Positions 21,793 to 35,408 are shown, counted from the first letter of the stretch. The stretch is 64,000 bases of DNA from Shinisaurus crocodilurus (GCA_021292165.1 JAHFWL010000993.1:43643-107642), one strand, 5' to 3'. Made by a program: numbers and translations. The notes: generated by a model from the sequence alone, not told the origin.

Positions 21793-23209
21793 TATTAAAA
21801 CAGATATCTTATTCCATTTGATAATCTACCCTCAAGTATCCTCATGTCCTTTGATAACAGGTAGATTAAAAATTTCAGCAGTCCACATAATGGATCTGGG
21901 GCGATAATGTGCTGTATGTGAAATGAGTCTTTGAGATTCCATAAGATTGTCTGTCTCTTTCTGTTTCACTTTCCTGATGGACCATGTAGTAGTTTTTCAA
22001 CATTAATGTGAACTTCTGCATTCCCCAGTCTCCATGCAAGCTGGTTGTGAAGTTTGGCAGCAAGATGTCAGAAAGTTTGTTTCCTGTATTCATTCATCAG
22101 CTCTGCAAAGGTTACCAGATGAATGTGCCCTAAATAATTTAATCTAATGTAAAGCCAGAGGAGGCTAAGACGACAAGTCCATTTGTCTCCTTTATGCATT
22201 TGAATATGGAACTGATGTTTGCTTCAGTCTCTGAAAAGAGTGCTTGTGATTATTGGGGCTGGAGAGTGGTGCTGAGCAGCTAGACTGTGTCACTGAAATG
22301 CCAAAGACCTTTTTGCATTTTGGGGGTGTGGGGGTAGGACACAAAAATACTGCAGAAAGAAGTTCTCTACCTTCTAGTTGACATGAGCCTCTCCCAGCGT
22401 AAAAACTCAGCTAAGCCAGGCTCCTTTTTTTTTTTTTTTATAAAGGATCTTGCTGTTCTTCATTTTACTTTTGTTTTGTTTTTAAAAGGGGGGGCGGTAG
22501 AAAGTATTTAAAATATTAAACTTGCTCAAGCGAAACATTAGAGTTCTGAAAGAAAATAAATGATACAATCAGCACCCAAAAAACATATTTTTTATAATTA
22601 ACTTCTCATTTGAGTTAATTATCTACAATTACCAAATCTAATTGCAATTTATTCTCTATTATCTATGGGAAGAATAGCAGGCGAGGGAATGTGTGTGCCT
22701 CGCCGTTGTGAGCAAGGGCAAGAGGAAAGGTCCCAGTAATAGGCAAGCCCTTAATGGGAAAACAAAGGCAAATTGGCGTGGATGGCGGTGCTCAGTGCTC
22801 GGAAGGTAATTCTTCGAAATGAGCTTTGCACTTTGAGAGGCGTCTTGTTTCTTGAAGGGCATCATTTTTTACCTACCTTCTACAAGCAAGTGTGGAGTCA
22901 GCACCTGATTTCAGCTTCCCTTAAGGCAATTTGTTTGCGGAAAGAGGAAAGACCGACCCACCTGACACAGACGTCTTCTCTTTCTTCATTTGCCTGTGCC
23001 ATAGGCCTATTTTGTTCTTTCTATAATTATCAAAGGCTTTAATCAATGTTGCCCATCCCAACTACATCTGAGCATCTCACGCTGAGACTGGAGAACTCTG
23101 ATTTGGAAGGCACGTACTTTGGAGGCAGGTTAGCAAGCCTGTGAGAGCAATGGTTCCTCCATGCGTCTCAAAACAGAATAGAGAAATCCAATGGAACACA
23201 CTGATGTGA

Positions 23210-23412
23210 AGCTGCCCCATAAGGAGTCAGATCACTGGTCCATGTAGCCCAGTCCTGTGTCCTCTGGACTGGCATCAGCTCCAAGTCTCGGGGCAGAGAT
23301 CACCCGACCCCACCCCACCCCTGCAACTCAGATCCTTCAATGGGAGATGCCAGAGGTTGAATCTGGGAACGTGAAAAGCAAATCCTTTACCACTGAACTG
23401 TGGTACCTCCAC
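23210..23412 (-). mobile_element. tRNA-Ala-derived SINE, diverged
   Basis: GAAGCTGCCCCATAAGGAGT opens it on the plus strand. GGGAGATGCCAGAGGTTGAA and CCACTGAACTGTGGTACCTC mark the tRNA-like end. Confidence 0.65.
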
Positions 23413-24349
23413 GCTCTTAGCTTGGGGGCCACTAGCTGACTTTTAAGTCCTGTATCAGGAGTGAACTCCCTGCGTATGGACCCATTAAGGGCAAGAAGTG
23501 TCTCCTTGCTGGATCAGATCAGAGTGCCAGTCCAGTACTTTGTCCACACTGTGGCCAGCCCAGTGCCCCACTCCAGCTTTGGTGATTTCACTGAACGCTG
23601 CCCGAATACTGCCCTGTTTTTCTCCACATCCGTATGGGCTAAAAAAAAAAAAATGGAAGAAAGAAATGAAAGCTGTGATTCTTTAGAGGCCAAATCTCAT
23701 GCCAACTGTCAGATTCTATTCCTGCACGACAAAGACGGTGTAAGTATGGAATACACACCTCCTTGCTTACAAGTATGTGCCATTACGTAATCCTGCATTG
23801 CAAATGCTGCAGCCGCTGAGATGAGTAGTGTGTGCCTGTCTCTTCTTATAAGGCTTGCCCCAGTGCGAAAGGCACTTCAAGGCATTATCAAACCGTAACC
23901 ACCTCCAATTGGATGTCTTAAAAACACACACACCATCTCTCTGATGCAGATGGTCTGCTACGTGCACAAGTACCCACTCTGTGAGTATTCAGTAAGATCA
24001 ATACGCCCAGCCCCTGCCTTTGAGCACGCTGCTGACATCTGGGAGAGGTGAATTTCTTTTTTTCTGGTAAGCCACTCTTCTGCCCTTGTATTTCAGCTTG
24101 GATTTTGAATATGAATACCTTGTGCCACGGTAGAACTGAATGTCACGCAGGCAGATGCCTTGCTAATAATGAAGTGCCGCATAATTATGTCTCACACTTC
24201 AAAGATCTCAGCCTTTTGGGTACCTTGTGCTATTCCATTTTTCCTCAGACCCACACAGCTTGGCTGCACATCTCATCCCTGGCCGTGTCAAGGCAATAGT
24301 GGCATGAACCCCTGGAGACTACTGCATAAATCACAATGAACTGAACAGG

Positions 24350-24645
24350 AGATATAATGGCCACCAATTTGGAGGGTTTCAAAAGGGGATTGGACAAATT
24401 CATGGAGGAGAAGGCTATCAGTGGCTACTAGTTCTGATGGCTATATGCTACCTCCAGTATTAGAGGCAGTATGCCCATGTACACCAGTTGCTGGGGAACA
24501 TAGGCAGGAGGGTGCTGTTGCACTCATGTCCTGCTTGTGGGTTTCCCATGGGCAGCTGGTTGTCCACTGTGTGAACAGGATGCTGGACTAGAGGGAGCCT
24601 TGGTCTGATCCAGCAGGGCTGCCCTTACATTATGATAAGAAAGTC
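24350..24645 (+). mobile_element. CR1-type LINE 3' end
   Basis: GGCCACCAATTTGGAGGGTT, GGACAAATTCATGGAGGAGA, CACTCATGTCCTGCTTGTGG and CTTGGTCTGATCCAGCAGG. It is the complement of the 18953-19510 copy. Confidence 0.75.
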
Positions 24646-24799
24646 TTCTCCCACACCACCCCGATAGCATTTCCTTGGGGAGTCAAGGAGATTTTATGAA
24701 CTGCTTCATTTTGTCCAGGGCCTGATTGCCATATTTGACACTCGGAAAGTTTTCTTCCCCAGTGTGGATTGACTGGTGCCAGTGTGGTTCAAAAGATAG

Positions 24800-24955
24800 T
24801 GTTGGACTGTAACTTGAGTGACTTGGATTTAGATCTTGACTCAGGTATGAAGGGTGCTGCATAAATATGGCACAAGTCATGTACCCTCAGCCCACGGTTG
24901 TTGTGAGGGTAAAGATAGAACAATCCCCGTGTAAGGATGAGATACAAATGTAAGG
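24800..24955 (+). mobile_element. tRNA-derived SINE, degenerate
   Basis: AGTGTTGGACTGTAACTTGA, AGATCTTGACTCAGG and GGTTGTTGTGAGGGTAAAGA follow the order of the SINE at 3655-4014. Confidence 0.5.
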
Positions 24956-25833
24956 ATGATTCATAATTGCGGCCCTTGGGCCTTCTCCCTTGGCTCCCAG
25001 AGGGCAGTCTATATCTGTCAGGATAGTACCTCCCCTTGACTCAGGAGCCGGGCAAAGCATTTCATTTCTAACAAGGGAAGAGCAGGGGGCTTCCCTGTCC
25101 TCCCAGCCTGGCTCTCCCATGGCGTAGTGAAGCAGGGTCTTCGATGAGCTCCTTGGTGGCTTGCCCAGTGCTCCCTCTTTCACCCCGTCTCCCCAGGGCA
25201 GATGTGCACTCCCCCCCCCCCCACTAAACGAAGGAGCAGAGAAGCTCTGTTTCTGCTGCCTCCCCGGCCGACCAAGGCTAAAAGCACATTGCACGGAAAT
25301 AGGACATTATGCAGCCGTGCTCAGTGGGGCCTAGTGATAGTATCACAGTAAAAATAAAATGGGGGTGCCAGCCAGCAAGGCCCTAAAAAAAAGTCTGTAA
25401 CTTGATGTATCTGATGGAACTGCCACGTTAAAGTGCCCTTCTCGTGCACAGCTGCCCTGAGAGGAGTTTCTGTCCTCCCCACCGCCAGGGTGGTTTGCAC
25501 CCCCTGATTTTTCACAGCTGCCGTTCTCGTTTTGGGTGTCTTGAGGAGGTTCCGTCTCGCTCTGGAGTGTGACTTCCCCTCTGATATTTTTAGTTAGCTG
25601 GAAATGTCAAACGCAACATTTCATAGCACTTTCCCTCTGTTTGGATGTGCGTTGTTATGGTGATCTTTCCGGAAAGGCAGCGATGTCGGATCTTTCAGAA
25701 GATTTTGTTTATGGCATAACTATTCTGAATGCCTCGCGAGGGAAGGGTGTGTGCGGTGGTGTTGGAGGGAATGATTGCTGCTGCTTGTTAAAAACACATT
25801 ATGCCAGTTACTTTATAGAATTGCTGAACTTTC

Positions 25834-25834
<1 letters not shown>

Positions 25835-25867
<33 letters not shown>
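25835..25867 (+). repeat. (TG)n microsatellite
   Basis: About sixteen TG units. Confidence 0.9.
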
Positions 25868-25868
<1 letters not shown>

Positions 25869-26749
25869 AGTCGCACGCCCAAACGTGTCTTGGTTTACTC
25901 TGCCTGTTGTATCTTGATGTAATCAAGGGAGTGCAATGCAAATGAACACCAGTGTGCTGCTCCCCTGGCTTGCTGTTCCCACCCCGCTGCTCCTGAGCAG
26001 CCCCCTACATTTTTTTTCTGAGCTTGACTTCCTCCCCCCAATATTCCATGCACACGGTTCCATCCTGCGACTCCACTGTTTTCCTCCTGGGGCCGCCTGT
26101 CAATTCTTTTCAATCATGACACACATCACATCCTGCTATTTCAGCTTCTGGGTCTCTGGAGAAGTAGCTGCCAGTTGTGCCAGCGTTCAGCTGGGGCCGC
26201 CCAACCCCGGTACTCCTGTGAGTTGCCCCAGTCTCTGGAGGTGCATTTAATAACACCTTGAGCCACCTCGTCGGCTCTATGAATATACTTAAGAGCGACT
26301 TGCATGTGCTCCCCCTCCGCTTCCTTCCTTCTGAGCAGTTTTAAAGTTTAAACTGGCATTTTGACAGCCTCCAATGAACTCTGTTTACAAATGGATTGCT
26401 AGGTTTTTCTTTCTCCCTTTCTTTAGTTAAACTAAAATTTCGGCTTAACCCACTTGTCACTATCTCTTCGAACAGCCAGGCTTACCTGCCAGTACCAGAT
26501 TGGTTTATGTTGATGCTTGTAGCTTTTGGAGGGGTGGGGTGGGGGAGAACACAGCCAGAGCCACTTATTTGGTCAATGAAATGTCCCTTTACAGATCTAC
26601 ACAAAAGTGCAAATGCTGACTTATCGGTAGATACAAATCTGACTTGTCAATAAGTGCCGTATCTCTGGAACAGATGGACACCATTGTCCATTGTTGCATA
26701 ACAGATGTCTATATAGTGGATTTATCTCATTACCACCACCAATAGGCTC

Positions 26750-27700
26750 AGCAACTTGCAGCCTTTGGTGGTGGGGGCATTGCTCTTCAGAGCCTTCTAT
26801 GGAAACTGCTGTCCTACCATCCGGCATGTCTTACATTCTGGACTGGCATGTTTCAAATTCCTAAGTGCCCGCTTCAGTTTCTTGGGAGCCAACTACAGAC
26901 CTTTAGCCAGCAGCCTGCAGATGCCTCTGCCAAACGTCTTCTGTGGTTGTCTGTGTAACCTCTTTTGGAACATGGTCACCCAACAACTCATCCCAACAAC
27001 TCAAAGGAGATGTAGCAGATTCAGTCTCTTCAGTGGATGATGTGATCCCATCTTCTGGTTTTGGCAGAAAGATCCATTTTGAACAAGATCTTCAAGGACA
27101 GATGTACGTAAAGCAGATTGCAGTGATCAGGCCTGGAGGTTACGGAAGCATGGAACAGTGTAGCAAGGCCTGACTTGATTGGAGAGGAAAACATCTTCTT
27201 AGTGCAAGTCAGAAGATGGCACTCCTAGCACAACCTCTACCTTGCTGCTCAAGAAGTGGCACTGGGCCCAGGGCTACCCCCATGTTCTTTTTCCTGATCA
27301 CCTAGGGTCACAGAGACCCCATCAATCACAGGCAGGCATATTCCCTCTCAATCCACCCATATGCCTGACCTGAAAATCTTCGGTTTCCTGATATTGGGAG
27401 TGGATGGCAAAGGATTATGTTACCCACTAGCAACCTGTGTTAAGATTTCCTGTCGCATCTGGAACAGGCTGGTGCTAGTGTCTAGATATTGGACAGGAAG
27501 CGCCTATGGCTTTGATTCAAACAGACAGCTCTTAGTTCTTACCCTACAACCTATGTACTTATTTAATTCTTGTCATCTCTGTCCGTGTCCATCCATCCCC
27601 CCCCCCCCCCGGCTCAAGACAAAACAGGAGTTGCTCAAGAATCTTCCATGGAATGAATAAAAGCTCCATCTCCTGCTGTTTCTGTCCTTGACTAGACCAT
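26750..27700 (+). mobile_element. Probable old LINE-derived sequence
   Basis: AGATTGCAGTGATCAGGCCT and GAGGTTACGGAAGCATGGA resemble common 3' UTR text of old reptile LINEs. A related reversed region lies at 30020-30430 (TTACAATATTCAGTCAAGAA). No coding frame survives, so the family is not certain. Confidence 0.35.
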
Positions 27701-28329
27701 CAACTCCATGTTTTCCTCCTTATGCTGTGCTCCAGCACCTAAAGAGCTCCTCTCCATGTCCTGTGCACTGCAGAACTTGCCGATAGAGAAACTTCAGAGG
27801 AGCATCTCAGTGGGTTCGGGCGCCTGCCCCCCAGGCTACTTAGGTTTGAGTGAGATTTCATTTTATTATTTTATTTTTTCCAGTGTGCTCCACACTTCCC
27901 TTTTGACCAACTGGCTCCTGCAGGGATCTTTCCTGGTGTGTTGTGGTATTTTGAATCGAGCTGTGCAGCTTTCCATTGGTGCCAAGGCTTTCCCAAACTG
28001 TCCATTATGCTTACAAGAGTGCTAATTTTTTTTCCCAGAGCCACACAGAGAAAATGTTAGATTCGACTTGGCTGATTTGTTCTTCGCGCTGCTCCCGCGG
28101 TGAAGAGGATTGATTTTTGTGTTTCTTTTGATGTTTGGCTTGCTTTCCTTAGGAACGCAATGCTTTGGACCTTAATCCTTTAACCTTGAATCTCAGCACC
28201 ACAGCTTCGCAAGGGATCAGGCTTTTTCTGATGGAGGAACGAACTACCCTTTTGTTATATTGGATCAGCTGGGAGTGGTGATGTGTAGCGAGATGGATCT
28301 TCAGACAATTTATTTCTCTGCTATTAAAG

Positions 28330-28464
28330 CAGTGTTTCTCAACCTTGGGTCCCCAGATGTTTTTGGCCTACAACTCCCAGCATGCCCCAGCCAGCTATGC
28401 TGGCTGGGGCATGCTGGGAGTTGTAGGCCAAAAACATCTGGGGACCCAAGGTTGAGAAACACTG
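28330..28464 (-). mobile_element. hAT-type foldback MITE, 135 bp
   Basis: The termini are CAGTGTTTCTCAACCTTGGG and CCCAAGGTTGAGAAACACTG, where both arms carry the same change from TTCTCC. The central AGCTATGCT marks the reverse orientation. It is flanked by a perfect 8-bp duplication, TATTAAAG. Confidence 0.9.
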
Positions 28465-28517
28465 TATTAAAGGGTTTATCTGTGTTGGAGAGATGTAGTG
28501 AGAAATGGATGATCTGA

Positions 28518-28645
28518 GTGCCGAAGACACTGAGTTGTGAATCAGAAGGTCCCTGGTTCGAATCTCACCTCTGCCATGAACTCGCTAGGTTGCCTTAGGT
28601 GAGCCACTATCAGCCTTGGTCCACAACCTGAGGATGGTGATACTC
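28518..28645 (+). mobile_element. tRNA-derived SINE, degenerate
   Basis: A B-box-like GGTTCGAATCTCACC and CTGCCATGAACTCGCTAGGT, followed by a diverged middle segment. Confidence 0.5.
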
Positions 28646-28829
28646 CTGCCTTGCCGTACAGCCTTTCTACCCTTGAGGGCTGACTTCCTTCAGGGGTTGC
28701 ATGACGGGGGCCAGTGGTGAACAGGCCCAGGGTTCCCCCTCCCCCCACCCCCAACTTGCATACACACCCACTCACATCCCTCCCACTCACTCATGAGTGA
28801 CATCCTTCTGCCCCTATGATCTGGATAAA

Positions 28830-29312
28830 GATCCCCTGGGCCTGCTGCTGTTAAGTTCCCCCTCCCAAATTCAAGGTGTTGGCTTTGACCTTTAAAACCC
28901 TATACGGCTCCGGTCCAGTCTATCTCAAGGAGCGTCTCCAGCAACACCAAGTGGGCCGCTCAACAAGATCTGCCACAGACGGCCTTCTCCTTGTCCCTTC
29001 AGCCAGAGCAGCTAGACTGGTCGGGACGAGGAAGAGGGCCTTCTCTGTGGCAGCCCCCGTACTATGGAACTCTCTCCCAAGTGACCTCCGCCATGCCCCC
29101 TCTCTGCTGAGCTTCCGCCGCTCATTAAAAACTTGGTTATTCAGGCGGGAATATGGGGTGGGCTAAGATTTTAAAATTTTATACTGTTTTAATGTATTTT
29201 AATGGAGAAAAATGTTTTAATGTATTTTGTTCTGTTTTATTTTCTGTACATCGCCCAGGGTGGCCGGTTTGCCGGCCAGATGGGCGATAGATAAATGCAA
29301 ATAATAATAATA
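28830..29312 (+). mobile_element. L2-type LINE: ORF2 C-terminus, 3' UTR and tail
   Basis: An open frame at 28876-29166 encodes LALTFKTLYGSGPVYLKERL, RKRAFSVAAPVLWNSLPSDL and a final RSLKTWLFRREYG. This is the conserved end of L2-type ORF2. The 3' end has CGCCCAGGGTGGCCGG, GGCCAGATGGGCGATAGATA and (AAT)n. The same tail occurs reversed at 42690-42779 and 59742-59803. Confidence 0.78.
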
Positions 29313-30019
29313 ATAATAATAGCAGGGGCAGGTGGAGGAGATCTTCAGGATCACAGGGGAGGGAAAGGTGAAACCTCCTCTGCTGCTACACTCCCCCCGC
29401 CCCTCCCGGGGCCGCTCACCTGAAAACATGGATCCGGCAGAATGTGTGCTTTCAAAGTGCTCTTCTCTTCCTGCCTGCGGTGGGAGGGGGCTGCCCACTC
29501 CTCACCCAGGCAGAGAATGCTCAGGTGGGCCCTGCTGGGGATGTTGCAGGCTGCAGGAAGCGTGGCAGAAGGTCACGTGCAGCCCACGGGCCACAGGCTG
29601 CCCACTCTTCCTTACAGAGTGGCTCTAAGGGCTACACCCAGACTTACGTGAAGCGCTTTGGACACCCTAAAGGACGATCTGCACGTGCTAAGTATTACCG
29701 CTGCTGCTGCTGCTGCTGTGGGCTTAGTGTGGGGTCAGAAGTGGTGGAGTCCCCGTTGCAGTTCCATCTCTGACATATTTCTGTTGGCCCCTTTCATTTT
29801 ATATTCCTTTTCCCCAAGATATGTCATTCAAGGTGTCTCACAACATATTAAAAGCTGCCATAAAATATTATAAATAAAAAAAAAATACAATCTATTAAAT
29901 GCTAATAAAAATCAATCAAGCAGGATATGGCATCAGTAAAATGTTCCAAGACAGATCCACTGTTGTCAAACCTTCAGGGCTTAAGTGAGAGGACTGGCAG
30001 AAAGAAATCTTTATGGATA

Positions 30020-30430
30020 GTCTAGAGATTTCAGCAGAATGGCCCAGGTGCATCTTCCATGGAGAGTTCTGCAACATGAGTACCAATATGAGAGGGAGCT
30101 CTGTTTCTAGTGTAGCCGATCTTCTCTAAGACAGGCAGTGGCACGCAAAGTAAACATGGGAGAAGTTGCTCAGTAAGCCACCTCAGTTCCAGGATAAACT
30201 GAACTGAACCTGGAAACAAACAGATAACCAGTGGCGGTCCTATAGCATTGGTTTTGCATGCTCCATGTAGCCAGCACCAGACAGAAGCTACGTTGCCACA
30301 TCTCAGACCAGCTGATGCTTCCAAGATGTCTTCAAGGGGAGCCCCAAGTAAAGCATGTTACAATATTCAGTCAAGAAGTCATCAGAGCATGCAAACCATG
30401 ACACTCTTAAAGATGTGCAGTTGGCATACC
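30020..30430 (-). mobile_element. Probable old LINE-derived sequence
   Basis: AGCATGTTACAATATTCAGT and CAAGAAGTCATCAGAGCATG are typical of an old, minus-strand LINE 3' region. It is too decayed to name. Confidence 0.35.
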
Positions 30431-31784
30431 AGCTGAAACTGATAAAAAGTGCTCCTGGCCACAGCACCACCTTGGCAGCTAGGAGCAATGCAGGGGCACT
30501 CAGAAGCTGTGAGTCAGAGTTACCTCTGATCTGATTTGCGTTCTATCCCTTCTGTTGCCTGACCAAATTGATTCAGCAGCAGGGCCTGGCGTAGAACATT
30601 GCCCATGCCTCCCCCTCGGCTTTTCTGGGAGCCACATGCGTTCTGCCCTGGGTGCACTCAGAAGTGGAGAACCCACACAGTGCTCCCTATCTAAGTCGTT
30701 GTGCCAGAGTGGGATGAAAGCCGTGTATGTTGTGAGAGCAGGATAGTGGCTACGGGACTGGGAATGTAGGTTGTCTTGCGAATTTATGGTAGTTGCATGC
30801 TGTGGATCCAGCTGTCAACTAGGTTTTGCTGGAGAGCCCCTTTGAAGGAGGGAAAATGGTTGACACATGAGGCCGTTGCCTTAACAATAGCCTTCTGTGC
30901 TCTCCTGCTGCTGCTTCAGTGTAACCTCCTTACCTTGCTTCCATCCGTGCTTCTCTCTGATTCCTTCTGAACTGGCTGTTTTCTGGCAGGAGGGGGAGCT
31001 CCCTGATGGGCATGCCGTGCCTTTGGCCCAAAGGTTGGCAGTTGCAGATGCCTTGCCTGGTTTAAGGCTGTTAGGCCCTTGCCCATTTGCTCAGGCTGTA
31101 GCTACTGCTCAGAGGTATCCACCATCAACTCTAATAGCTGGTTCATTTGATCCAGTACTCTGGATATGCACAGTCTGTCATCACTACCTCATCTTGGCTT
31201 GCCAGCTGTTAAAGCTGATTTTTGGATAAGGCCCCCCAAAGCTCAGCAAGTTATGGAAATGGGTCTGTGGCAGCTGATGGACAAATGAGAAGCAAAAAAA
31301 AAATCATTAAAGCTTCTCAAAGGGCAGTGTTTGTGGCAGCAGCTGCTCTTTCTCTCTGCCCAGCGTCGAGAACGGCTCCGTGGGCAGCGGGAAGAGTCTG
31401 GAGTGCTGGATTTTTATAGGATCATTAATTATATGTTATAAGGCAGCTAAGCATGGCATTCGTAGTGTGATGAATTTCATTATAAATGGCCTTTTCATAT
31501 TCTTCATCTCATTATATTCAGTCCTTGTGACCTGGAGTTTAGCTAAAGTTATTGTTCAGGTTAACTTTCATTTAGCGGCCATCCTAATTTTAGAAGCTGT
31601 ATGATCTTTAGATTTTATGGAGAGACAGTGTACTTATGCGTGTGTGTTTTGCAGTATCATCTCCTCTTATGTGTGTGTGTGTGTGTGCCTGAAACAATTT
31701 CATCCCTTGCAGAGAAAGGATTTAGGCCCGTCTTGATTTGCTCAAAGGTCTTCTCTGCCTTATCCCTTGGGTAACCCCATCCAC

Positions 31785-32335
31785 CTACACAGATTCAGCT
31801 ATCATCTCTATGCCAATGACTTTTAAATCCACAACTCTGCTTTGTCTCACATACAACTGTCTCTCCGAAACATAATCTTGGTTGTCTAGCCAACAGCTCA
31901 ACCTTAATCTTGCTAAAAAGGAACTCCTTATTTTTCTTCCTAAAGCCCTTTCCTCTTTGGTGTTGACACCATTACATTCCCTCCTTGTTATGTGGGCTTC
32001 TGAGTTGAGATAGTGGTTCTGCTTCCGCTCCTTCACTTTCGAACAAACTCTGTTCAAACTTTCATCAACAAAATGTCTGAAACAACTCCATCAAGCCCTG
32101 TTCATCTCCCATCTCGGCTATGTTAAACTTCTCCCTCCCTCCCAGTAGGCTTTTCCCAGCCTGTCACACTTCTGTTCATTGTTCAACGTGTACTTTTAGG
32201 CTAGTTTGCAAGGCTCCATATAGTGAGAAATCTCCAGATCTCCAGTGGCTGGTTATTCTGAAAGCTACTACAGTCACCTGTGGAGAGCCCCCTTCCAAAC
32301 CTCTCTCAGTACCGCCAACATCTGTTTGACTACCT
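31785..32335 (+). mobile_element. L2-type LINE ORF2 remnant
   Basis: Broken reading frames resemble the L2 reverse transcriptase after the catalytic centre: a degenerate TQIQLS after HPP, then LNLAKKELLIF, and later QLHQALFISHLGYVK. Stops and shifts are frequent. Confidence 0.5.
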
Positions 32336-33226
32336 CAGGTAGCATTTGGCTGCTTCTTGGACCTGGAGCAACAGAGAGCAATAGCACTCCTGGAGGGACA
32401 GCAAGCCACCAGGCAGCTTGTGGTGATCCTGAGAGAGGTTTGGCTTTCTACAGTGTCCATGAGCTGTTGGAATAGCTAGCTGCTTCAGTCTCTTGGTAGC
32501 TTCTCATTCCATGGAGCCTCATATATGAACTCCTACATGAACCAAGACTTTGGAATTTATGTTGACAATTAAACTTGGGAGGTTTCTAAAATTGGGAAGA
32601 ACTATTTCAGGTGTTCTGCTGTCTAAATTGTTTGCATATACTGTAGTCTTAGGAACTGAGTTGCTCCTACATATTAAGTGCTTCAGTGCCTTTAAGGGGC
32701 TCAAATGGTTGGGAGCAAACTTTTAAACTCAGTGGTGACAAAATTCTCATTCAGGCATAGATATTGAAAGGCTAGAAAAATACATGATGATACATTTCTA
32801 AGCTTGAGGTGAATTAGTAAAGTTGAGTAAGGAGTAGAAAGATTTAAGCAAGTAGTGTTCAGACAGATTCAACATTGGAGGGGGGAATCACAACATTTGG
32901 GGGGATGCTGCAAAGAAACATGAGGAAACCAGATGGCGCAGTGTTTTTCCCTCTCTGAATCTGTTAGGGTCTCATACAATCCTTGTAAAACAGAGAAAGC
33001 TAATCAGGAGGGTCATTTTCTTAACAGAGCTGGGGGGAAATCTGGAAAGCATACTTGGTAAAGCAACATTTCTGGTCAGATGTAATGGTATTTCCTAGTG
33101 GCTGGTGCTGGGCCCTCTCCAAGCAAAGGCCCATCTCTGAGTTGTGCAGGGCCTTAATGACATACATTGGCAGGGTATGCGGGGTCGAGGGGGGCATGAC
33201 CAGTGGTGGAGAGCAATCCTGTAGAT

Positions 33227-33353
33227 CAGGGATGGGGAATGGGTAGTCCTCCGGGTGTTGTTGGACTGCAACTCCCTCATTGGCTATGCTGGCTAGGGTG
33301 AATGGGAGTTCCAGTCCACCAACATCCAGAGGGCCACACATTGCCCACCCCTG
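33227..33353. mobile_element. hAT-type foldback MITE, CAGGGATGGGG subfamily
   Basis: The termini CAGGGATGGGGAATGGGTA and TTGCCCACCCCTG enclose inverted TGTTGTTGGACTGCAACTCC and GAGTTCCAGTCCACCAACA. The flanks CTGTAGAT and CTGTAAAT match at seven of eight bases. Confidence 0.82.
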
Positions 33354-33399
33354 CTGTAAATGGTGGATGGGGGGACATGATCCACCGCCTCTCCCAATC

Positions 33400-33672
33400 C
33401 CTCTCTCATACTAGAACCTGGTGTTATCCAATGAAGCTAAATGGTGGGAGATTCGGGACAGACAAAAGGAAGTATTTCTTCACGCAGCACATAATTAATT
33501 GAATTCGCTGCCACAAGATGTAATGATGGCCTCCAACTTTGACTGCGTCAGAAGGGGCCTAGACATTCATGGAAGATACAGCCATCAATAGCTATTAATC
33601 ATGATGGCTATATATTACCGCCAGCATCACTAGATAGACTTTTGGTTTGCTCCAGCAGAGCTCTCCTCATGC
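33400..33672 (+). mobile_element. CR1-type LINE 3' region, diverged subfamily
   Basis: It encodes GGRFGTDKRKYFFTQ with the usual CCAATGAAGCTAAATGGTGG, then GCTGCCACAAGATGTAATGA and CATGATGGCTATATATTACC. Confidence 0.72.
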
Positions 33673-34235
33673 AGGATACACTCCTCACTATTATAGCCAG
33701 TTTTCCTGGTTTGTTTTGTTGTGTTCATTGCTGGGGCTGTGTAACTCCCAACAGAAGACAGTCACACTGCATCCTGTGTTCTGTAGTCTTAAAACTGCAT
33801 AAGTGTGTAATGATGTCACACAGGAGCATTTCACTCACCTGTGCTATGTTATAGGCTTAACTTGTTAAACCTGTGTAAGGAGTTCTCTTCTATGCAATCC
33901 AAATATTCCGCAGGTCTCAGGGGAAGGTTATCCTGGGATTAGATTAGATTATAGGAAGTGGTTTAGTGCAAACGGTTTTATCACGAGGATAAAGTGTTTT
34001 CAATGCCACAGCACTGCTACATACCAGTGCCTTCTATAAGCCAAGATGAGCTTCTTATGTTCTTAGTTAAGGAGGAGGGCTATATTCTGTTTGACATTGA
34101 TGATGATACCTCTTGCTCCTTGCCCTGCTCCTCCCTTGTGTCCATCAGGCTCCATCCCTCCCAGCTCTGCCCCCACGATGCTCCACTCATATCCCTACTG
34201 GGGGAGGAGGCAGGTGCTAAGGAGCAATTGTTATA

Positions 34236-34480
34236 GCACTGCATCTAATTTATTTATTTAAAATATTTCTTGGCCACCTTTCAGGGCAGGAGCCCTCCCA
34301 AGACAGCGTACAACATTAAAATTCACATAATAAAAACCAATGCAGCAATAAAATCAGGAGAAACAGCAACAGCAGCAAACATTCTAAAAGAAACAACAAA
34401 CACCAGGATAAAACAAAACCTATAACACACGAATCACAGCTACAATCCAGTCCAATAAAACATAATCAGGGGAAGGCCAG
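34236..34480 (-). mobile_element. LINE 3' tail (minus strand)
   Basis: TTTATTTATTTAAAATATTT and CTTGGCCACCTTTCAGGGCA, then an A-rich 3' UTR complement with many AAACA runs. The same design is seen at 42320-42470. Confidence 0.5.
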
Positions 34481-34529
34481 AGTAAAGTAGTAAGTTTTCC
34501 GGGCCTTCCCAAAAGCCTGCAATGGTGGG

Positions 34530-34810
34530 GCCTGGCGAGACCCCATCTGGCTCAGTCAGCGCTTTTGATGAGCGGTGAAAACCCTGTTATTCAGGAAGAC
34601 TTCTGGGTTGGGCTAGAACTGGACTCTTGCTAGATATAGATTGTGATTATGTTTGGTGGTGTTTTTTCTTTAGTTACTCCTCCTGGACTGCTGATTATTA
34701 TGTGGTTTTTATGTTGTTGCTTCTTTATTTTTTAACTTTTTTTGTAAGAAGTTTTGTTCCCTTTGGGACTGAGAGTGCGGAGTATTGGATATAGTAAAGA
34801 AATAGGTACG
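34530..34810 (+). mobile_element. L2-type LINE ORF2 end and 3' UTR, degenerate
   Basis: GGTGAAAACCCTGTTATTCA and GGAAGACTTCTGGGTTGGGC correspond to the LKTWLFRREF end seen at 29120-29160, followed by a T-rich 3' UTR. Confidence 0.5.
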
Positions 34811-35408
34811 GTATGTTTCAACTCTAAGGCTGCAGAAGAATGTCAAAATCAGCATCTCTAAATTTTGTTGTTTTTAGTCATCCTCATGAATGTCAAATTC
34901 AGAGTGATGTTTAGAAAAGTGTTTCCATGTATCAACTTATGGGGAACTCATTTTTAAAATTCCATCTTTGGTTGGGATCATGTACGTGTTCCTATCACTG
35001 ACCTAGAAGTCAAACCTTCTTAGGTGCTTGTACTGTTCAATCCCCATTGCTGATCAAGAGCATTGACTATCAAGGATCGTGCAGCCTTGTAATGCACACT
35101 GCAATTTATGGGAGTCCCGTGGAGTACCTAAGGGGTTAGAAGATGGCTTCTAGGATCGACCACTGTATAAATAGCCATACCTGAGGACAAGATCCGGCAA
35201 AATTCAGAAGGCTAGTACAAGGAATGCTGCTGGGGGGGCGGGTGGCAAATGGTTCTAGGAGCTGGAAGGAGGTGGGGACTGAGACAGTGGCCCAGAGATC
35301 TGGACTTAGCACCACTTGAGGGTGGACAAAAGGGAGCAAAACTTAGCAGTACAGTTGTTCGGGTGCTTTAGGGCACGATCCTATGCAAGTTTAGACAGAA
35401 AAAAGTCC